This document shows positions 44,845-53,753 of a DNA stretch of 64,000 bases, piece after piece. A program made the position numbers and the translations under genes. Below the pieces are notes generated by a model. That model did no database searches and had not been told where the DNA came from. It saw nothing but the letters and a program-made list of their open reading frames with translations. Every line of letters begins with the position of its first letter. The first letter of the stretch is position 1. The stretch is taken from positions 1 to 64,000 of the forward strand of contig JAEZJM010000020.1 of NCBI GenBank assembly GCA_023415775.1, given 5' to 3'. The DNA is from Bacillota bacterium. GTDB taxonomy: Bacteria > Bacillota > Negativicutes > Sporomusales > UBA7701.

Positions 44845-44943
44845 ATGGAACGTTTAGTGCATGTTGGCGGGATCAGCGACGACCTCGGCGGCGTCGACCC
44901 GCACGCGGACCAGAACCTGCTGCGCCTCGCCGGAATCTCCTAG
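44845..44943 (+). CDS. Microprotein (32 aa) after ilvC
   Basis: ATG 44845 follows AAGGAGG (44831-44837) with 7-nt spacing. The peptide ends GVDPHADQNLLRLAGIS and is paralogous in its C-terminal half to the 36-aa peptide at 42889; the N-terminal halves differ. It lies between ilvC and the Ile T-box, as its sister lies between ilvB and the ykkC switch. It may bind a branched-chain enzyme or report translation; this is speculation. Confidence 0.7.
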   Translation: MERLVHVGGISDDLGGVDPHADQNLLRLAGIS

Positions 44944-44979
44944 AACCTTTTTCCTTAACGGATTAATACTACGATAAAA

Positions 44980-45231
44980 GTGATGATCGGGACGGGTATG
45001 CGATCAGCAGTCGCCGCAGAGAGCCGGGGGAGGTGAGAGCCCGGCGCGGCTGCCGCATATCAGATCACCCGTGAGCTCTTCCCCGACGGCCTGAGGCCCT
45101 AGACGGGAGCGCGACTGCGCGTTACAGCGGAGCTGGCTGATGGGCCGGTATGAAGAGTTATAAACGATAGGGTGGTACCGCGGATACCCGCCCCTATCGG
45201 CGCCTATGCGCCGATAGGGGCAATTTATTTT
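44980..45231 (+). promoter_or_regulatory. T-box leader, Ile (AUC) specifier
   Basis: Stem I carries AGAGAG (45018-45023), specifier ATC (45064-45066) in CAGATCACCCGTGAG, and T-box sequence AGGGTGGTACCGCGG (45169-45183). The terminator has 14-bp arms (45190-45203, 45208-45221) followed by AATTTATTTT. The spacing from AGAGAG to the specifier (41 nt) is close to that in the Leu T-box (44 nt). It should respond to uncharged tRNA-Ile(GAU) and control the second ilvB. The left boundary is approximate. Confidence 0.93.
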
Positions 45232-45277
45232 CCGGGCTTGGCAAAAGCCTGGCATTTTGTATGGAGGTGCAAACATT

Positions 45278-46936
45278 ATGCAGCTAACCGGAGCGGAAGC
45301 TGTCGTAAAAAGCCTTGTGGAAGAAGGCGTCGATACCGTGTTCGGCTATCCCGGCGGCCAGATCATGCCGCTCTATGACGCCCTCTACGACGCGCCCCTC
45401 AGGCACATTCTCACCGTCCACGAGCAGGGGGCCGTCCACGCCGCCGACGGCTACGCCCGCGCCAGCGGCAAGGTCGGGGTATGCATCGCCACCTCGGGCC
45501 CAGGGGCGACCAACCTCGTTACCGGGCTGGCCGCCGCCTACCTCGACTCGGTGCCGCTCGTCGCCATCACCGGCCAGGTGCCCACCGGCATGCTCGGTCG
45601 CGACTCCTTCCAGGAAGTCGACATCACCGGCATCACCATGTCGGTCACCAAGCACAACTTCCTTGTCCGCGACGCGGCCCGCATCCCCGAAATCATGCGC
45701 CTTGCCTTCCGCATCGCCCGCTCAGGGCGGCCGGGGCCGGTGCTCGTCGACCTGCCGCGCGATGTCCAGCAGGGTCTTATGACCTTCTACCCCGCAGAAC
45801 CTGCGCCCGCCAAGCGTAACGGAGACGGCGCGCGGGCAGAAGAAGCGCTCAGGCGGGCGGCGGCGGCGATAACGGCGGCCCGGCGGCCGGTCATGGTCCT
45901 GGGCGGCGGCGTCATCCGCGGCCAGGCCAGCCGCGAGGCGGCGCTGCTCGCCGAAAAGCTCGGCCTGCCGGTCGTCAGCACCCTCATGGGACTCGGCGCC
46001 CTGCCGTCCACCCATCCCCAGTGGCTCGGCCTCACCGGCATGCACGGCCACGTCGCCGCCAACCGCACCGTCCACGAAGCAGACCTCGTCATCGCCGTCG
46101 GCAGCCGCTTCAGCGACCGCGTCACCGGCGACCCCAACCGCTACCCGGCCGGCAAAACCTTCATCCACCTCGACATTGACCGCTCCGAAGTCGGCAAAAA
46201 CGTCGCCAGCCACATCGCCCTCATCGGCGAACTGAGGCCGCTGCTTGCCGGCCTCGCCGCCCAGGCCGCCGCAGGCGACATTGCCGACTGGAACGCCGCC
46301 GTCGCCGCCTGGCGGGAAGAAAACAAGCCCGAATACTGCGCCGAAAGCCTCAACGCCCCCTGGATAATGCGCGAAATCTCCCGCCACGCCGCCGGCCAGC
46401 CTGTCGTCTTCGCCACCGATGTCGGCCAGCACCAGATGTGGGCCGCCCAGCACATGTCCGTCGACGCCCCTGGCACCTGGCTGACCTCCGGCGGCCTCGG
46501 CTGCATGGGCTTCGGCCTCCCCGCCGCCATGGGGGCTCAGGTCGCCGCTCCCGATCATCGCGTCGTCCTCGTCGCCGGCGACGGCGGCTTCAAGATGACC
46601 GGCATGGAACTCTACACCCTCGCCGCCTACAACCTGCCGGTGATCGCCGTCGTCATCGACAACCGTTGCCTGGGCATGGTCCGCCAGTGGCAGCAGCTCT
46701 TCTACCGCGAACGCTACTCCTCCAGTCTCACGCCGCGGGAAATGGACTTCGCCGCCTTCGCCGAAGTGTGCGGCGTCCCCGGCAGGCGGGTCGCCACCCC
46801 GGCCGAGTTCACCGCCGCCTTCGCCGCCGCCTGGCAGGCCGGCGGCCCGGCCGTCATCGCCGCCGACATTGCGACAAAGGATATAGTGACGCCGATGATT
46901 GCCCCCGGCGCGGCGTTGAATGAATTTGTAAAGTAG
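45278..46936 (+). CDS. ilvB: Acetolactate synthase large subunit (second copy)
   Basis: A 552-residue paralogue of the gene at 41215 with the same domain order. Motifs are VHEQGAVHAADGYARASG (catalytic Glu), EVDITGITMSVTKHNF and GDGGFKMTGMELYT. ATG 45278 has GGAGGTG 8 nt upstream. Separate Ile-specific control suggests a role biased to 2-aceto-2-hydroxybutyrate for isoleucine, while the first copy is tied to leucine supply. No ilvD or ilvE lies in the window. Confidence 0.95.
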   Translation: MQLTGAEAVVKSLVEEGVDTVFGYPGGQIMPLYDALYDAPLRHILTVHEQGAVHAADGYARASGKVGVCIATSGPGATNLVTGLAAAYLDSVPLVAITGQVPTGMLGRDSFQEVDITGITMSVTKHNFLVRDAARIPEIMRLAFRIARSGRPGPVLVDLPRDVQQGLMTFYPAEPAPAKRNGDGARAEEALRRAAAAITAARRPVMVLGGGVIRGQASREAALLAEKLGLPVVSTLMGLGALPSTHPQWLGLTGMHGHVAANRTVHEADLVIAVGSRFSDRVTGDPNRYPAGKTFIHLDIDRSEVGKNVASHIALIGELRPLLAGLAAQAAAGDIADWNAAVAAWREENKPEYCAESLNAPWIMREISRHAAGQPVVFATDVGQHQMWAAQHMSVDAPGTWLTSGGLGCMGFGLPAAMGAQVAAPDHRVVLVAGDGGFKMTGMELYTLAAYNLPVIAVVIDNRCLGMVRQWQQLFYRERYSSSLTPREMDFAAFAEVCGVPGRRVATPAEFTAAFAAAWQAGGPAVIAADIATKDIVTPMIAPGAALNEFVK

Positions 46937-47065
46937 GCGACCGTTGATAAGCGAAACTTGGCTCGGGCGATTAGCCCGGGCCTTAGTTAAGCTATCCGCG
47001 TAGTGGGAAAGCCCCCGTCTGCGGTGTTAGTCCTGCCCGGCAGCTGGGGGCTTCTGAACGGTCGC
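46937..47065. repeat. Intergenic palindromic repeat, copy 1 (divergent)
   Basis: The outer stem is GCGACCGTT (46937-46945) with AACGGTCGC (47057-47065). The interior contains GATAA after the left stem, CCCCCGTCTGCGG (47022-47034) and CTTCTG before the right stem, matching copies at 50072 and 57717. It lacks the GTACGC central hairpin and holds another hairpin (GGCTCGGGC/GCCCGGGCC, 46960-46982), possibly the ilvB terminator. Confidence 0.6.
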
Positions 47066-47155
47066 GGCATAATACAACGGGAAGTGATAGAGGGTTTTTT
47101 GTAGCAGGGGGAAAACATAATATATAGAAGAAACCTGTCGGAAGGTGCCTTGCCC

Positions 47156-48406
47156 ATGACCGCTACCAACCGGAACAAAGCCACTATAACGCTGGCGCTG
47201 GTTTCCTTCGGCTTCATCGCCAGCCACCCCTTCGCCCACACCTTTACCGGCGGCCTGCTGGCCAGCGGCTTCAGCGCCGCCATGGTCGGCGGCCTGGCCG
47301 ACTGGTTCGCCGTGTCCGCCCTCTTCCGGCGGCCCCTCGGCATCCCCTTCCGCACCGCGCTCATCCCCCGCAACCGCGCCCGCATCACCGAGGCCATCAT
47401 CGCCATGGTCGAGGACGAACTCTTAACCCGCGAAAACATCCGCGCCACCATCGGCCGCTACGATATCGCCGCTCTCGTCGTTCGCTACCTCGCCGAGTAC
47501 GACGGCAAAGCCCGCATCAGCGAATTTCTCGCCAGAATAGGCGACGACGCCGTCGGCCAGGTCAACCCCGACAAGATCGGTCGCTTTCTCGCCGCCCTCG
47601 TCCGCGACAACGCCGGCCAGCTAAAGCTCGCCCCGCTGCTCGCCCAAACGGTCGAATGGTCGGTCAGGCACGGCTACGCCGACCGGCTGGCCGACTTCGT
47701 CCTCGGCGAGCTTGAAGCCCTTATCGCCCAGCCCCAGGTCGGCGAACTGCTTGCCGCCTTCATCGGCGAGGCGCGGCAGGCCTACGAGCGCGACCTCAGG
47801 CGCCGCCAGTTCGCCGGCCAGTTCCTAGAGGGACTGGGCTTCACCCCCGCCGCCATGGCCGCCATCGCCCAGCGGGAAAGCGGACAGCTTCTGCGCACAC
47901 TCCGGGATTCCGCCCACCCCTGGCGGGAAAACCTGCGCCAGTGGGCGCTCACCCTTGCCGCGCGCCTCAAAAACGACCCCGCCCTGCAAGCGCGGGTCGA
48001 GCGGGCCAAAAACGAATGGCTGGCCGGGCGGACCGATCTGGCCGAGCACATCGGCGGCGGCGTGGCTGTCATCCTCAAGGCGGCGGCCGGCGACACCGGC
48101 CGGGCGGTCATCCGCCGCTGGCTGACCGCCCAGGTGGACCGCCTGGTGTACTCTTTTAAGGACGACGCCGGTCAGCAGCAGGCTCTCGCCCAACTGCTCC
48201 GCCAGGCGCTCATGGCGTTTATCGACACCCATCACGCCCACATCGGCACCATGGTCCGCGAACGTCTCGACCAATACACGACCGCAGCGCTGGTAGAATT
48301 CATCGAAAGCCGGGTCGGCAACGACCTGCAGATGATCCGCATCAACGGTTCGGTCGTTGGTGGGTTGGCAGGCATGCTCATCTTCCTGCTGACCCGCTGG
48401 TGGTAG
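47156..48406 (+). CDS. DUF445 family membrane protein (first of tandem pair)
   Basis: A 416-residue protein with an N-terminal membrane region carrying the DUF445 signature VGGLADWFAVSALFRRPLG (about 43-61). It has a long helical middle and a C-terminal hydrophobic anchor preceded by INGSVVGGLAG. The family (E. coli YjiN is one) has no established function. ATG 47156 is chosen; TTG 47150 is nearer the GGAAGG. The DUF445 paralogue follows immediately. Confidence 0.8.
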   Translation: MTATNRNKATITLALVSFGFIASHPFAHTFTGGLLASGFSAAMVGGLADWFAVSALFRRPLGIPFRTALIPRNRARITEAIIAMVEDELLTRENIRATIGRYDIAALVVRYLAEYDGKARISEFLARIGDDAVGQVNPDKIGRFLAALVRDNAGQLKLAPLLAQTVEWSVRHGYADRLADFVLGELEALIAQPQVGELLAAFIGEARQAYERDLRRRQFAGQFLEGLGFTPAAMAAIAQRESGQLLRTLRDSAHPWRENLRQWALTLAARLKNDPALQARVERAKNEWLAGRTDLAEHIGGGVAVILKAAAGDTGRAVIRRWLTAQVDRLVYSFKDDAGQQQALAQLLRQALMAFIDTHHAHIGTMVRERLDQYTTAALVEFIESRVGNDLQMIRINGSVVGGLAGMLIFLLTRWW

Positions 48407-48408
48407 CC

Positions 48409-49701
48409 GTGGGCGCCGTCCAATACCGCCGCAAAGCCGACAGGGTGCTGGCGCTAGTCTTCACCCTGTTCGTGGCCGCCGCCGCGGCCAAATACCGTTA
48501 CCCCGATACGCTGGGCGTAAAGGTGCTGTTCATCGTTGCCGAAGCCGCCCTCGTCGGCGGGATCGCCGACTGGTTCGCCGTCACAGCCCTTTTCCGGCGG
48601 CCGCTCGGCTTCCCCTGGCACACCGCCCTCATCCCCAAAAGCCGCGACAAAATCGTCACAGCTATCGCCGGGGCGGTCCAGAACGAGCTGCTCAGCAAAG
48701 AATCCATCAAACGGCGCCTCGTCGGCGTCCGGCTGGTTGACGTCATCGTCGGCTGGCTCGAAGAAGGAAACCGTCAGGCGCTGCTGCCCGACCTGGCCGC
48801 CCGCTACGCCCAATCAGCCTGGGACAACTTCGACATCCCCGCCGCCGCCCGCTACGGGCAGAAATGGCTCAAGGCCATCCTCCACGAAGCCGACTTGACC
48901 GCCTACAGCCGCCGGGGACTCGCGTGGCTGCTCGCCAGCGGCCGGGCAGACCGGATAATAGAGCAGCTCCTGACCGAAATAACCGCCGTCGCTGCCAGGG
49001 ACAGCACCCGCCGGGCCATCGGGCGCTACCTCGAACAATACTCGCAAAACGCGGCCCGCAGCTGGTGGCAGAAGCTTGTCCTCAGCCTCGCCGAGGCCAC
49101 CGACACCCTCAACACCGCCGAGGCCGCCGCCGTCCTCCACGCCGAACTCCTGCTCCTACTCGGCGACCTCGCCGCCGCCGACCACCCCGTCCGCGCCTGG
49201 ATGCGGACCAGGCTGGCAGCGGCCGCCGACCGCCTGGGCGACGACCCTGCCTGGACGACAGGCCTCGACGCCTGGCGGAAAGGGCTTGCCGGCCGGCTGC
49301 GCCTCGAAGAAGCGCTGGCCGCCGTCGGCGCCCTGGCGGTCCGCAACGCCCCGCCCGACTGGCCGTCGGCGTGGGCGGCACGACAGGCCGAAAAACTGTG
49401 GGCGGCCTTCAAAGCCGACGACGCAATGCGGGATTGGGTGGAAGAACAGCTTCAGGCCGCTTTGAGCCGCTTCATCGACAGCGAGCACGACCTCGTTGCC
49501 GCCGTCGTCAGAGACGCGCTCGTGCGCCTTAGCGACGAAGACCTCAACATGTTCATCGAAGATAAAGCCGGCGAAGACCTTGCCTGGATACGTATTAACG
49601 GCTCGGTCGTCGGCGGCGTCGTCGGGCTGCTGCTGTTTCTGTTTCTCCACTATCTCTATGACCCTTACGTAGTGCCTTTGGTTCATTCTCTAATAAGATA
49701 G
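48409..49701 (+). CDS. DUF445 family membrane protein (second of tandem pair)
   Basis: A 430-residue paralogue of the preceding gene with signature VGGIADWFAVTALFRRPLG and C-terminal INGSVVGGVVG then a membrane helix. The middle regions have diverged considerably. The start is uncertain: GTG 48409 lies just after the previous stop, and GTG 48400 in the same frame overlaps it. Tandem retention suggests a hetero-oligomer with both ends membrane-anchored. Confidence 0.78.
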   Translation: MGAVQYRRKADRVLALVFTLFVAAAAAKYRYPDTLGVKVLFIVAEAALVGGIADWFAVTALFRRPLGFPWHTALIPKSRDKIVTAIAGAVQNELLSKESIKRRLVGVRLVDVIVGWLEEGNRQALLPDLAARYAQSAWDNFDIPAAARYGQKWLKAILHEADLTAYSRRGLAWLLASGRADRIIEQLLTEITAVAARDSTRRAIGRYLEQYSQNAARSWWQKLVLSLAEATDTLNTAEAAAVLHAELLLLLGDLAAADHPVRAWMRTRLAAAADRLGDDPAWTTGLDAWRKGLAGRLRLEEALAAVGALAVRNAPPDWPSAWAARQAEKLWAAFKADDAMRDWVEEQLQAALSRFIDSEHDLVAAVVRDALVRLSDEDLNMFIEDKAGEDLAWIRINGSVVGGVVGLLLFLFLHYLYDPYVVPLVHSLIR

Positions 49702-49705
49702 AAGA

Positions 49706-50041
49706 CTACTGACTAATGTACACCGGCGTTCCCACCGCCACCATCCCCGCCAGCTCCAGCACATCGCGGTTATACATGCGGATGCAGCCGCGCGACACAT
49801 AGCCGCCGATCGAAGCGGGGTTATTCGTACCGTGGATGCCGTAGCGCGGGATGCTCAGGCCGAGCCACATCGCCCCGAAAGGGCCGCCGGGGTTGGGACG
49901 TTTAACGACGATCGAGTAAGACCCTGGCGGCGTCTGATGGCCCGGACGGCCAACCCCGACAGGATAAGTATTGATTAGCCGGCCGTTGCCGATCAGCGAT
50001 AGGGTTCGGGCGGACAAGGAGATGCGGATAGCGTAAGCCAT
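49706..50041 (-). CDS. Minimal L,D-transpeptidase (YkuD domain)
   Basis: A 111-residue protein that is only the catalytic domain. The YkuD motif is HGTNNPASIGGYVSRGCIRM (about 70-89), with the catalytic His and Cys. The family makes 3-3 peptidoglycan cross-links or attaches proteins. There is no signal peptide or substrate-binding domain, so export is unexplained. A ribosome site (GAGAGAGGTGATAT) precedes ATG 50041. It is convergent with the DUF445 pair. Confidence 0.88.
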   Translation of the reverse strand: MAYAIRISLSARTLSLIGNGRLINTYPVGVGRPGHQTPPGSYSIVVKRPNPGGPFGAMWLGLSIPRYGIHGTNNPASIGGYVSRGCIRMYNRDVLELAGMVAVGTPVYISQ

Positions 50042-50071
50042 ATAATATCACCTCTCTCCATAATATTCAGG

Positions 50072-50195
50072 AGCGGCTGTTGATAACCCCCCATCTGCTG
50101 TGTTGGCCCTCTGGGCGCTTGCTAGCGTACGATCGTGTACGCGTCGCGTCGCGTCCTCGGTCCGCATGGCATCTGGAGGGTTCTGAACAGCCGCT
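50072..50195. repeat. Intergenic palindromic repeat, copy 2
   Basis: Outer stem AGCGGCTGTT (50072-50081) with AACAGCCGCT (50186-50195). The interior has GATAAC then CCCCATCTGCTGTGTTG (50088-50104), a central hairpin GCGTAC/GTACGC (50125-50142) and GCATCTGGAGGGTTCTG-like sequence before the right stem. It shares order and motifs with the copy at 57717. Confidence 0.75.
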
Positions 50196-50210
50196 GCTCT
50201 ATTCGTAAAA

Positions 50211-50241
50211 TAAAAGAGCAGGCAGCGAAATCGCTGCCTGC
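50211..50241 (-). terminator. Minus-strand terminator of CDGSH gene
   Basis: GCAGGCAGCGA (50218-50228) pairs with TCGCTGCCTGC (50231-50241). The A-rich stretch at 50206-50215 reads as CTCTTTTATTTTA on the minus strand. Confidence 0.85.
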
Positions 50242-50258
50242 TTCGGCATATCTTTGCC

Positions 50259-50918
50259 CTATTTTTCGAATCGTTCCTTCCAGTGCTGGCCGTCGCAGAA
50301 CGGCTTGTTCGCCGACTTGCCGCAGCGGCAGAGAGTATAGTGGCTGTTCGCCTCCGGGGCCGACCCGTCGGCGTCCTTGATCGCTATTCCGCCCGTACAG
50401 CGCAGCGGGCCGCCCTTGTCCACCTTGATCGCCGGCGGTCCGTCGCCCCAGTCCTTGTGGAGTTCGCCGTTCACCGTATAGCTTAGCGCCCCGGACGGGC
50501 AGCTCTCGATCACCCTGATGATCTCCTCCGTCGACGCCGCGTCGGGATCTATCCACGGTTTGCCGTCCTTTTTAAACACCGCCGGCAGCTTCCGCAGGCA
50601 CTCGGCCGAGTGGGCGCACACGCGCCGGTTGTCGTGGATAGTGATATGCTTGCCGGCATAAGCCTTGCTCCGGCCGGCCGGCGTGCTTCTCTCCCGCTTG
50701 CCGACAAAACCGATCTTGCTATGGCTGCCATCGCAATAAGGCTTATGGCCTGAAGCGCCGCAGCGGCACAGCGCGGTCACCGCCTCCAACGGCAGCTCCC
50801 GGCCGCCCGGGCCGGTCATTTTTTCGACATCGACAACCATATAGGGACTATAAGGGGTGAAAACGACCATCGGCGTCCTCACACCGCCTTCTTTGGGCGG
50901 AGTTTCTTCCTTGCTCAT
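50259..50918 (-). CDS. CDGSH iron-sulfur / ferredoxin-like / CDGSH fusion protein
   Basis: A 219-residue protein with three iron-sulfur modules. The first CDGSH domain has CRCGASGHKPYCDGSH (about 51-66). The middle is a divergent ferredoxin-like domain (CAHSAECLRKLP, then WIDPDAA and VIESCPSGALSY; about 101-147). The second CDGSH is CRCGKSANKPFCDGQH (about 197-212). CDGSH modules hold redox-labile [2Fe-2S] clusters with three Cys and one His. The role is likely electron transfer or redox sensing; the partner is unknown. It is monocistronic with its own terminator. Confidence 0.88.
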   Translation of the reverse strand: MSKEETPPKEGGVRTPMVVFTPYSPYMVVDVEKMTGPGGRELPLEAVTALCRCGASGHKPYCDGSHSKIGFVGKRERSTPAGRSKAYAGKHITIHDNRRVCAHSAECLRKLPAVFKKDGKPWIDPDAASTEEIIRVIESCPSGALSYTVNGELHKDWGDGPPAIKVDKGGPLRCTGGIAIKDADGSAPEANSHYTLCRCGKSANKPFCDGQHWKERFEK

Positions 50919-50991
50919 ATCCGTACCTCCCGGTCAGCACCCGTTTAGGAAAATATTCCCTGCCGGCTGCCGCGAATCCTTCTTCCGCCCG

Positions 50992-52281
50992 TCAGACAAG
51001 ATAACGGAGGTATACATACACCGTCGCGATAGCGATCGTAAGCAACATAATTGGAAAAGCGACTTTAAAGAACCCTTTGAAGGTGATGTTGTACCCTTCC
51101 TGGGCCGCCAGGCCGACGACAATAATGTTGGCGCTCGCGCCCACGATCGTGCCGTTGCCCCCCAGGCAGGCGCCGAGAGCCAGGCTCCACCACAGCGGCT
51201 CCAGATTGGCGATCCCCAGCGCCCCCATATCCTTGATCAGCGGTATCATCGTCGCCACAAAGGGGATATTGTCCACGAACGCAGAGGCTATCGCGCTCAA
51301 CCACAGGATAAGCAGCGAAGTCGCCGCCACATTGCCGGCCGTCAGCCTGATCGCCTCCTGGGCCAGCCACTTTATCACCCCGGTATCCACCAGGCCGCCC
51401 ACCAGCACGAACAGGCCGACGAAGAAAAACAGCGCCACCCACTCCACCTTGTTGAAAATATGTTCCAGGCCGTGCTCCGACTGCTTAGCGGCCAGAAGCA
51501 GGAGGATGCTCGCCCCGAACAGGGCGACGGTCGCCGACTCCAGATGAAAGAACTGATGGGTGGCGAACAGCAGGATGGTTCCCGTCAGCACCCCCAGACA
51601 GCTCTTAAGCAGCTTGATATTAGTCAATTGCTTGCGCTCGTCGAGGTGCATGATCTTTTCTTGCAGCGTGGCGCTCGTTTTTAGCTTGTCGCGGTAAACC
51701 CGGGCCAGAATAGCGATTACGACGAAGTGGATAAAAAAGGACACGGCAGTCAGATTGTTGACGAAAGCCATGAAGGTAAGCTCCTTCACCGCGCTGCCGA
51801 TCATGATGTTCGGCGGGTCGCCGATCAGCGTCGCCGTGCCGCCGATATTCGACGCGATAATCTGGGTAATTAGGTAGGGCATGGGGGATACGTCGAGTTG
51901 GCGGGTGATGCTGATCGTCACCGGTACGGTCAGCAGCACGGTGGTAACGTTGTCCAACAGCGCCGAGCATACGGCGGTCAACGTCGCGAGGGCATAAAAA
52001 AGCTTCACCGGGTCGCCGCCCACCTTCTTGGCCGTCCAGATCGCCAGAAAACGGAAAAGCCCGGTCTCGGCGGTGACGCCGACGATAATCATCATCCCCA
52101 CCAGCAGGCCGATCGTATTGAAATCGATATGGTGGATGGCCTGCTCCTGGCTAAGGATGCCGAATACCACCATCAGCATCCCGCCCACCATCGCCAAGAC
52201 GGTACGATGGATTTTTTCGGAAATGATTAAGGCATACACAACGAAAAAAACCGTGATTGCAAAAAGCACCTGTTTATCCAT
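50992..52281 (-). CDS. ArsB/NhaD-type ion transporter, tandem copy C
   Basis: A 429-residue protein with about 12 membrane segments in two inverted halves. Signatures of the ion transporter superfamily are LLDNVTTVLLTVPVT with IGDPPNIMIG in the first half, and FVDNIPFVATMIPL with GGNGTIVGASANI in the second. Members include arsenite (ArsB), Na+/H+ (NhaD) and carboxylate carriers; the ion is not evident. It is nearly identical to the copy at 52419 in many segments. No arsenic genes are present. Confidence 0.82.
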   Translation of the reverse strand: MDKQVLFAITVFFVVYALIISEKIHRTVLAMVGGMLMVVFGILSQEQAIHHIDFNTIGLLVGMMIIVGVTAETGLFRFLAIWTAKKVGGDPVKLFYALATLTAVCSALLDNVTTVLLTVPVTISITRQLDVSPMPYLITQIIASNIGGTATLIGDPPNIMIGSAVKELTFMAFVNNLTAVSFFIHFVVIAILARVYRDKLKTSATLQEKIMHLDERKQLTNIKLLKSCLGVLTGTILLFATHQFFHLESATVALFGASILLLLAAKQSEHGLEHIFNKVEWVALFFFVGLFVLVGGLVDTGVIKWLAQEAIRLTAGNVAATSLLILWLSAIASAFVDNIPFVATMIPLIKDMGALGIANLEPLWWSLALGACLGGNGTIVGASANIIVVGLAAQEGYNITFKGFFKVAFPIMLLTIAIATVYVYLRYLV

Positions 52282-52328
52282 TACGCTTCCTCCTCGACAA
52301 GTGATATGATGCTGAAAGCCGACAAAGC

Positions 52329-52361
52329 AAAAAGGAAGAGACCTTGGTGACAGTCTCCTCC
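52329..52361 (-). promoter_or_regulatory. Attenuator-like hairpin before transporter copy C
   Basis: On the minus strand a GTCTC-type stem (52334-52342 with 52353-52361, one mismatch), loop TGTCACCAAG, then TTTTT (A-run 52329-52333). It is located about 50 nt before the start codon of the gene at 52281. Sequence and loop match the leader at 53754-53786. Confidence 0.6.
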
Positions 52362-52418
52362 CGAATACCTTTTGCTATGCACTTTAAACCGGGGCTTTCG
52401 TTTCTTGGGGCTATTTTA

Positions 52419-53708
52419 TCATATGAGATAACGTAAATAAACGTACACCGTCGAAATGACGATCGTCAGCAGCATGATCGGGAAAGCGATCTTGAAAAAG
52501 CCCTTGAAGGAGATGTTGTAGCCCTCCTGGGCCGCAAGACCGGCGACAATGATATTGGCGCTTGCGCCGATTATCGTGCCGTTGCCGCCCAGGCAGGCGC
52601 CGAGGGCCAGGCTCCACCACAGCGGCTCGAGATTGGTCACACCCATCGTGCCCATATCCTTTATCAGCGGAATCATTGTAGCTACAAAGGGGATATTGTC
52701 CACGAACGCAGAGGCTATCGCGCTCAGCCACAGGATAAGCAGCGAAGTCGCCGCCACATTGCCGGCCGTCAGCCTTATCGCCTCCTGGGCCAGCCACTTG
52801 ATGACCCCGGTATCCACTAGGCCGCCCACCAGCACGAACAGGCCAACGAAGAAAAACAGCGCCACCCACTCCACCTTGTTGAAAATATGCTCAAGTCCGT
52901 GTTCGGACTGTTTGGCGGTCAGCAGTAGCAGCAGACTGGCGCCGAAGAGGGCGACAGTCGCCGACTCGAGGTGGAAGAACTGGTGGGTGGTAAAGAGAAA
53001 AATTGTAAAGGCCAGCACCGCCAGGCAGGTCTTGAGCAGCTTGATATTCGTCAGCTGCTTGCGTTCGTCCAACAGCGCGATTTTCGCGCGCAGCTCATCG
53101 GTGGTCACCAGTTTAGCGCGGTAAATCTTGGCCATAATGATGATCGTGACAAAATGGATGAAGAACGCGATCAGGAACAGGTTATCGATAAAGGCCATGA
53201 AGGTCAGCTCCTTCACCGCGCTGCCGATCATAATATTGGGCGGGTCGCCGATCAGTGTCGACGTGCCGCCGATATTCGAGGCGATGATCTGCGCGATAAG
53301 GAATGGCATAGGCGAAACTTCGAGCTGGCGGGTGATGCTTATCGTCACCGGCACGGTCAGCAGCACGGTAGTCACGTTGTCCAGCATCGCCGAGCAGACG
53401 GCGGTCAGCGTCGCGAGGGCGTAAAACAGCTTCACCGGGTCGCCGCCTACCTTCTTGGCTGACCAGATGGCCAGATAGCGAAACAGGCCGGTTTCAGCGG
53501 TAACCCCCACGATAATCATCATTCCCACCAGCAGGCCGATGGTGTTGAAGTCGATATGGTGGATGGCACGCTCCTGGCTTAGGATACCGAACACCACCAT
53601 CAGCATGCCGCCGACCATCGCCAGGACGGTGCGGTGAATCTTTTCCGAAATTATCAGGGCGTACACCGCAATAAAAACCGTCACCGCAAAAATCACCTGA
53701 TTGTCCAT
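52419..53708 (-). CDS. ArsB/NhaD-type ion transporter, tandem copy B
   Basis: A 429-residue paralogue of the neighbouring copies with the same motifs (LLDNVTTVLL is here MLDNVTTVLL; GDPPNIMIG; FVDNIPFVATM). The C-terminal two-thirds is almost identical to copy C, indicating recent duplication or gene conversion. It differs mainly in the central loop (about 185-230). It has its own promoter and hairpin leader. Substrate unknown. Confidence 0.82.
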   Translation of the reverse strand: MDNQVIFAVTVFIAVYALIISEKIHRTVLAMVGGMLMVVFGILSQERAIHHIDFNTIGLLVGMMIIVGVTAETGLFRYLAIWSAKKVGGDPVKLFYALATLTAVCSAMLDNVTTVLLTVPVTISITRQLEVSPMPFLIAQIIASNIGGTSTLIGDPPNIMIGSAVKELTFMAFIDNLFLIAFFIHFVTIIIMAKIYRAKLVTTDELRAKIALLDERKQLTNIKLLKTCLAVLAFTIFLFTTHQFFHLESATVALFGASLLLLLTAKQSEHGLEHIFNKVEWVALFFFVGLFVLVGGLVDTGVIKWLAQEAIRLTAGNVAATSLLILWLSAIASAFVDNIPFVATMIPLIKDMGTMGVTNLEPLWWSLALGACLGGNGTIIGASANIIVAGLAAQEGYNISFKGFFKIAFPIMLLTIVISTVYVYLRYLI

Positions 53709-53753
53709 GCAGCTACCTCCACGCTAGTATTTCGCGACTTTATGGCGACAAAC

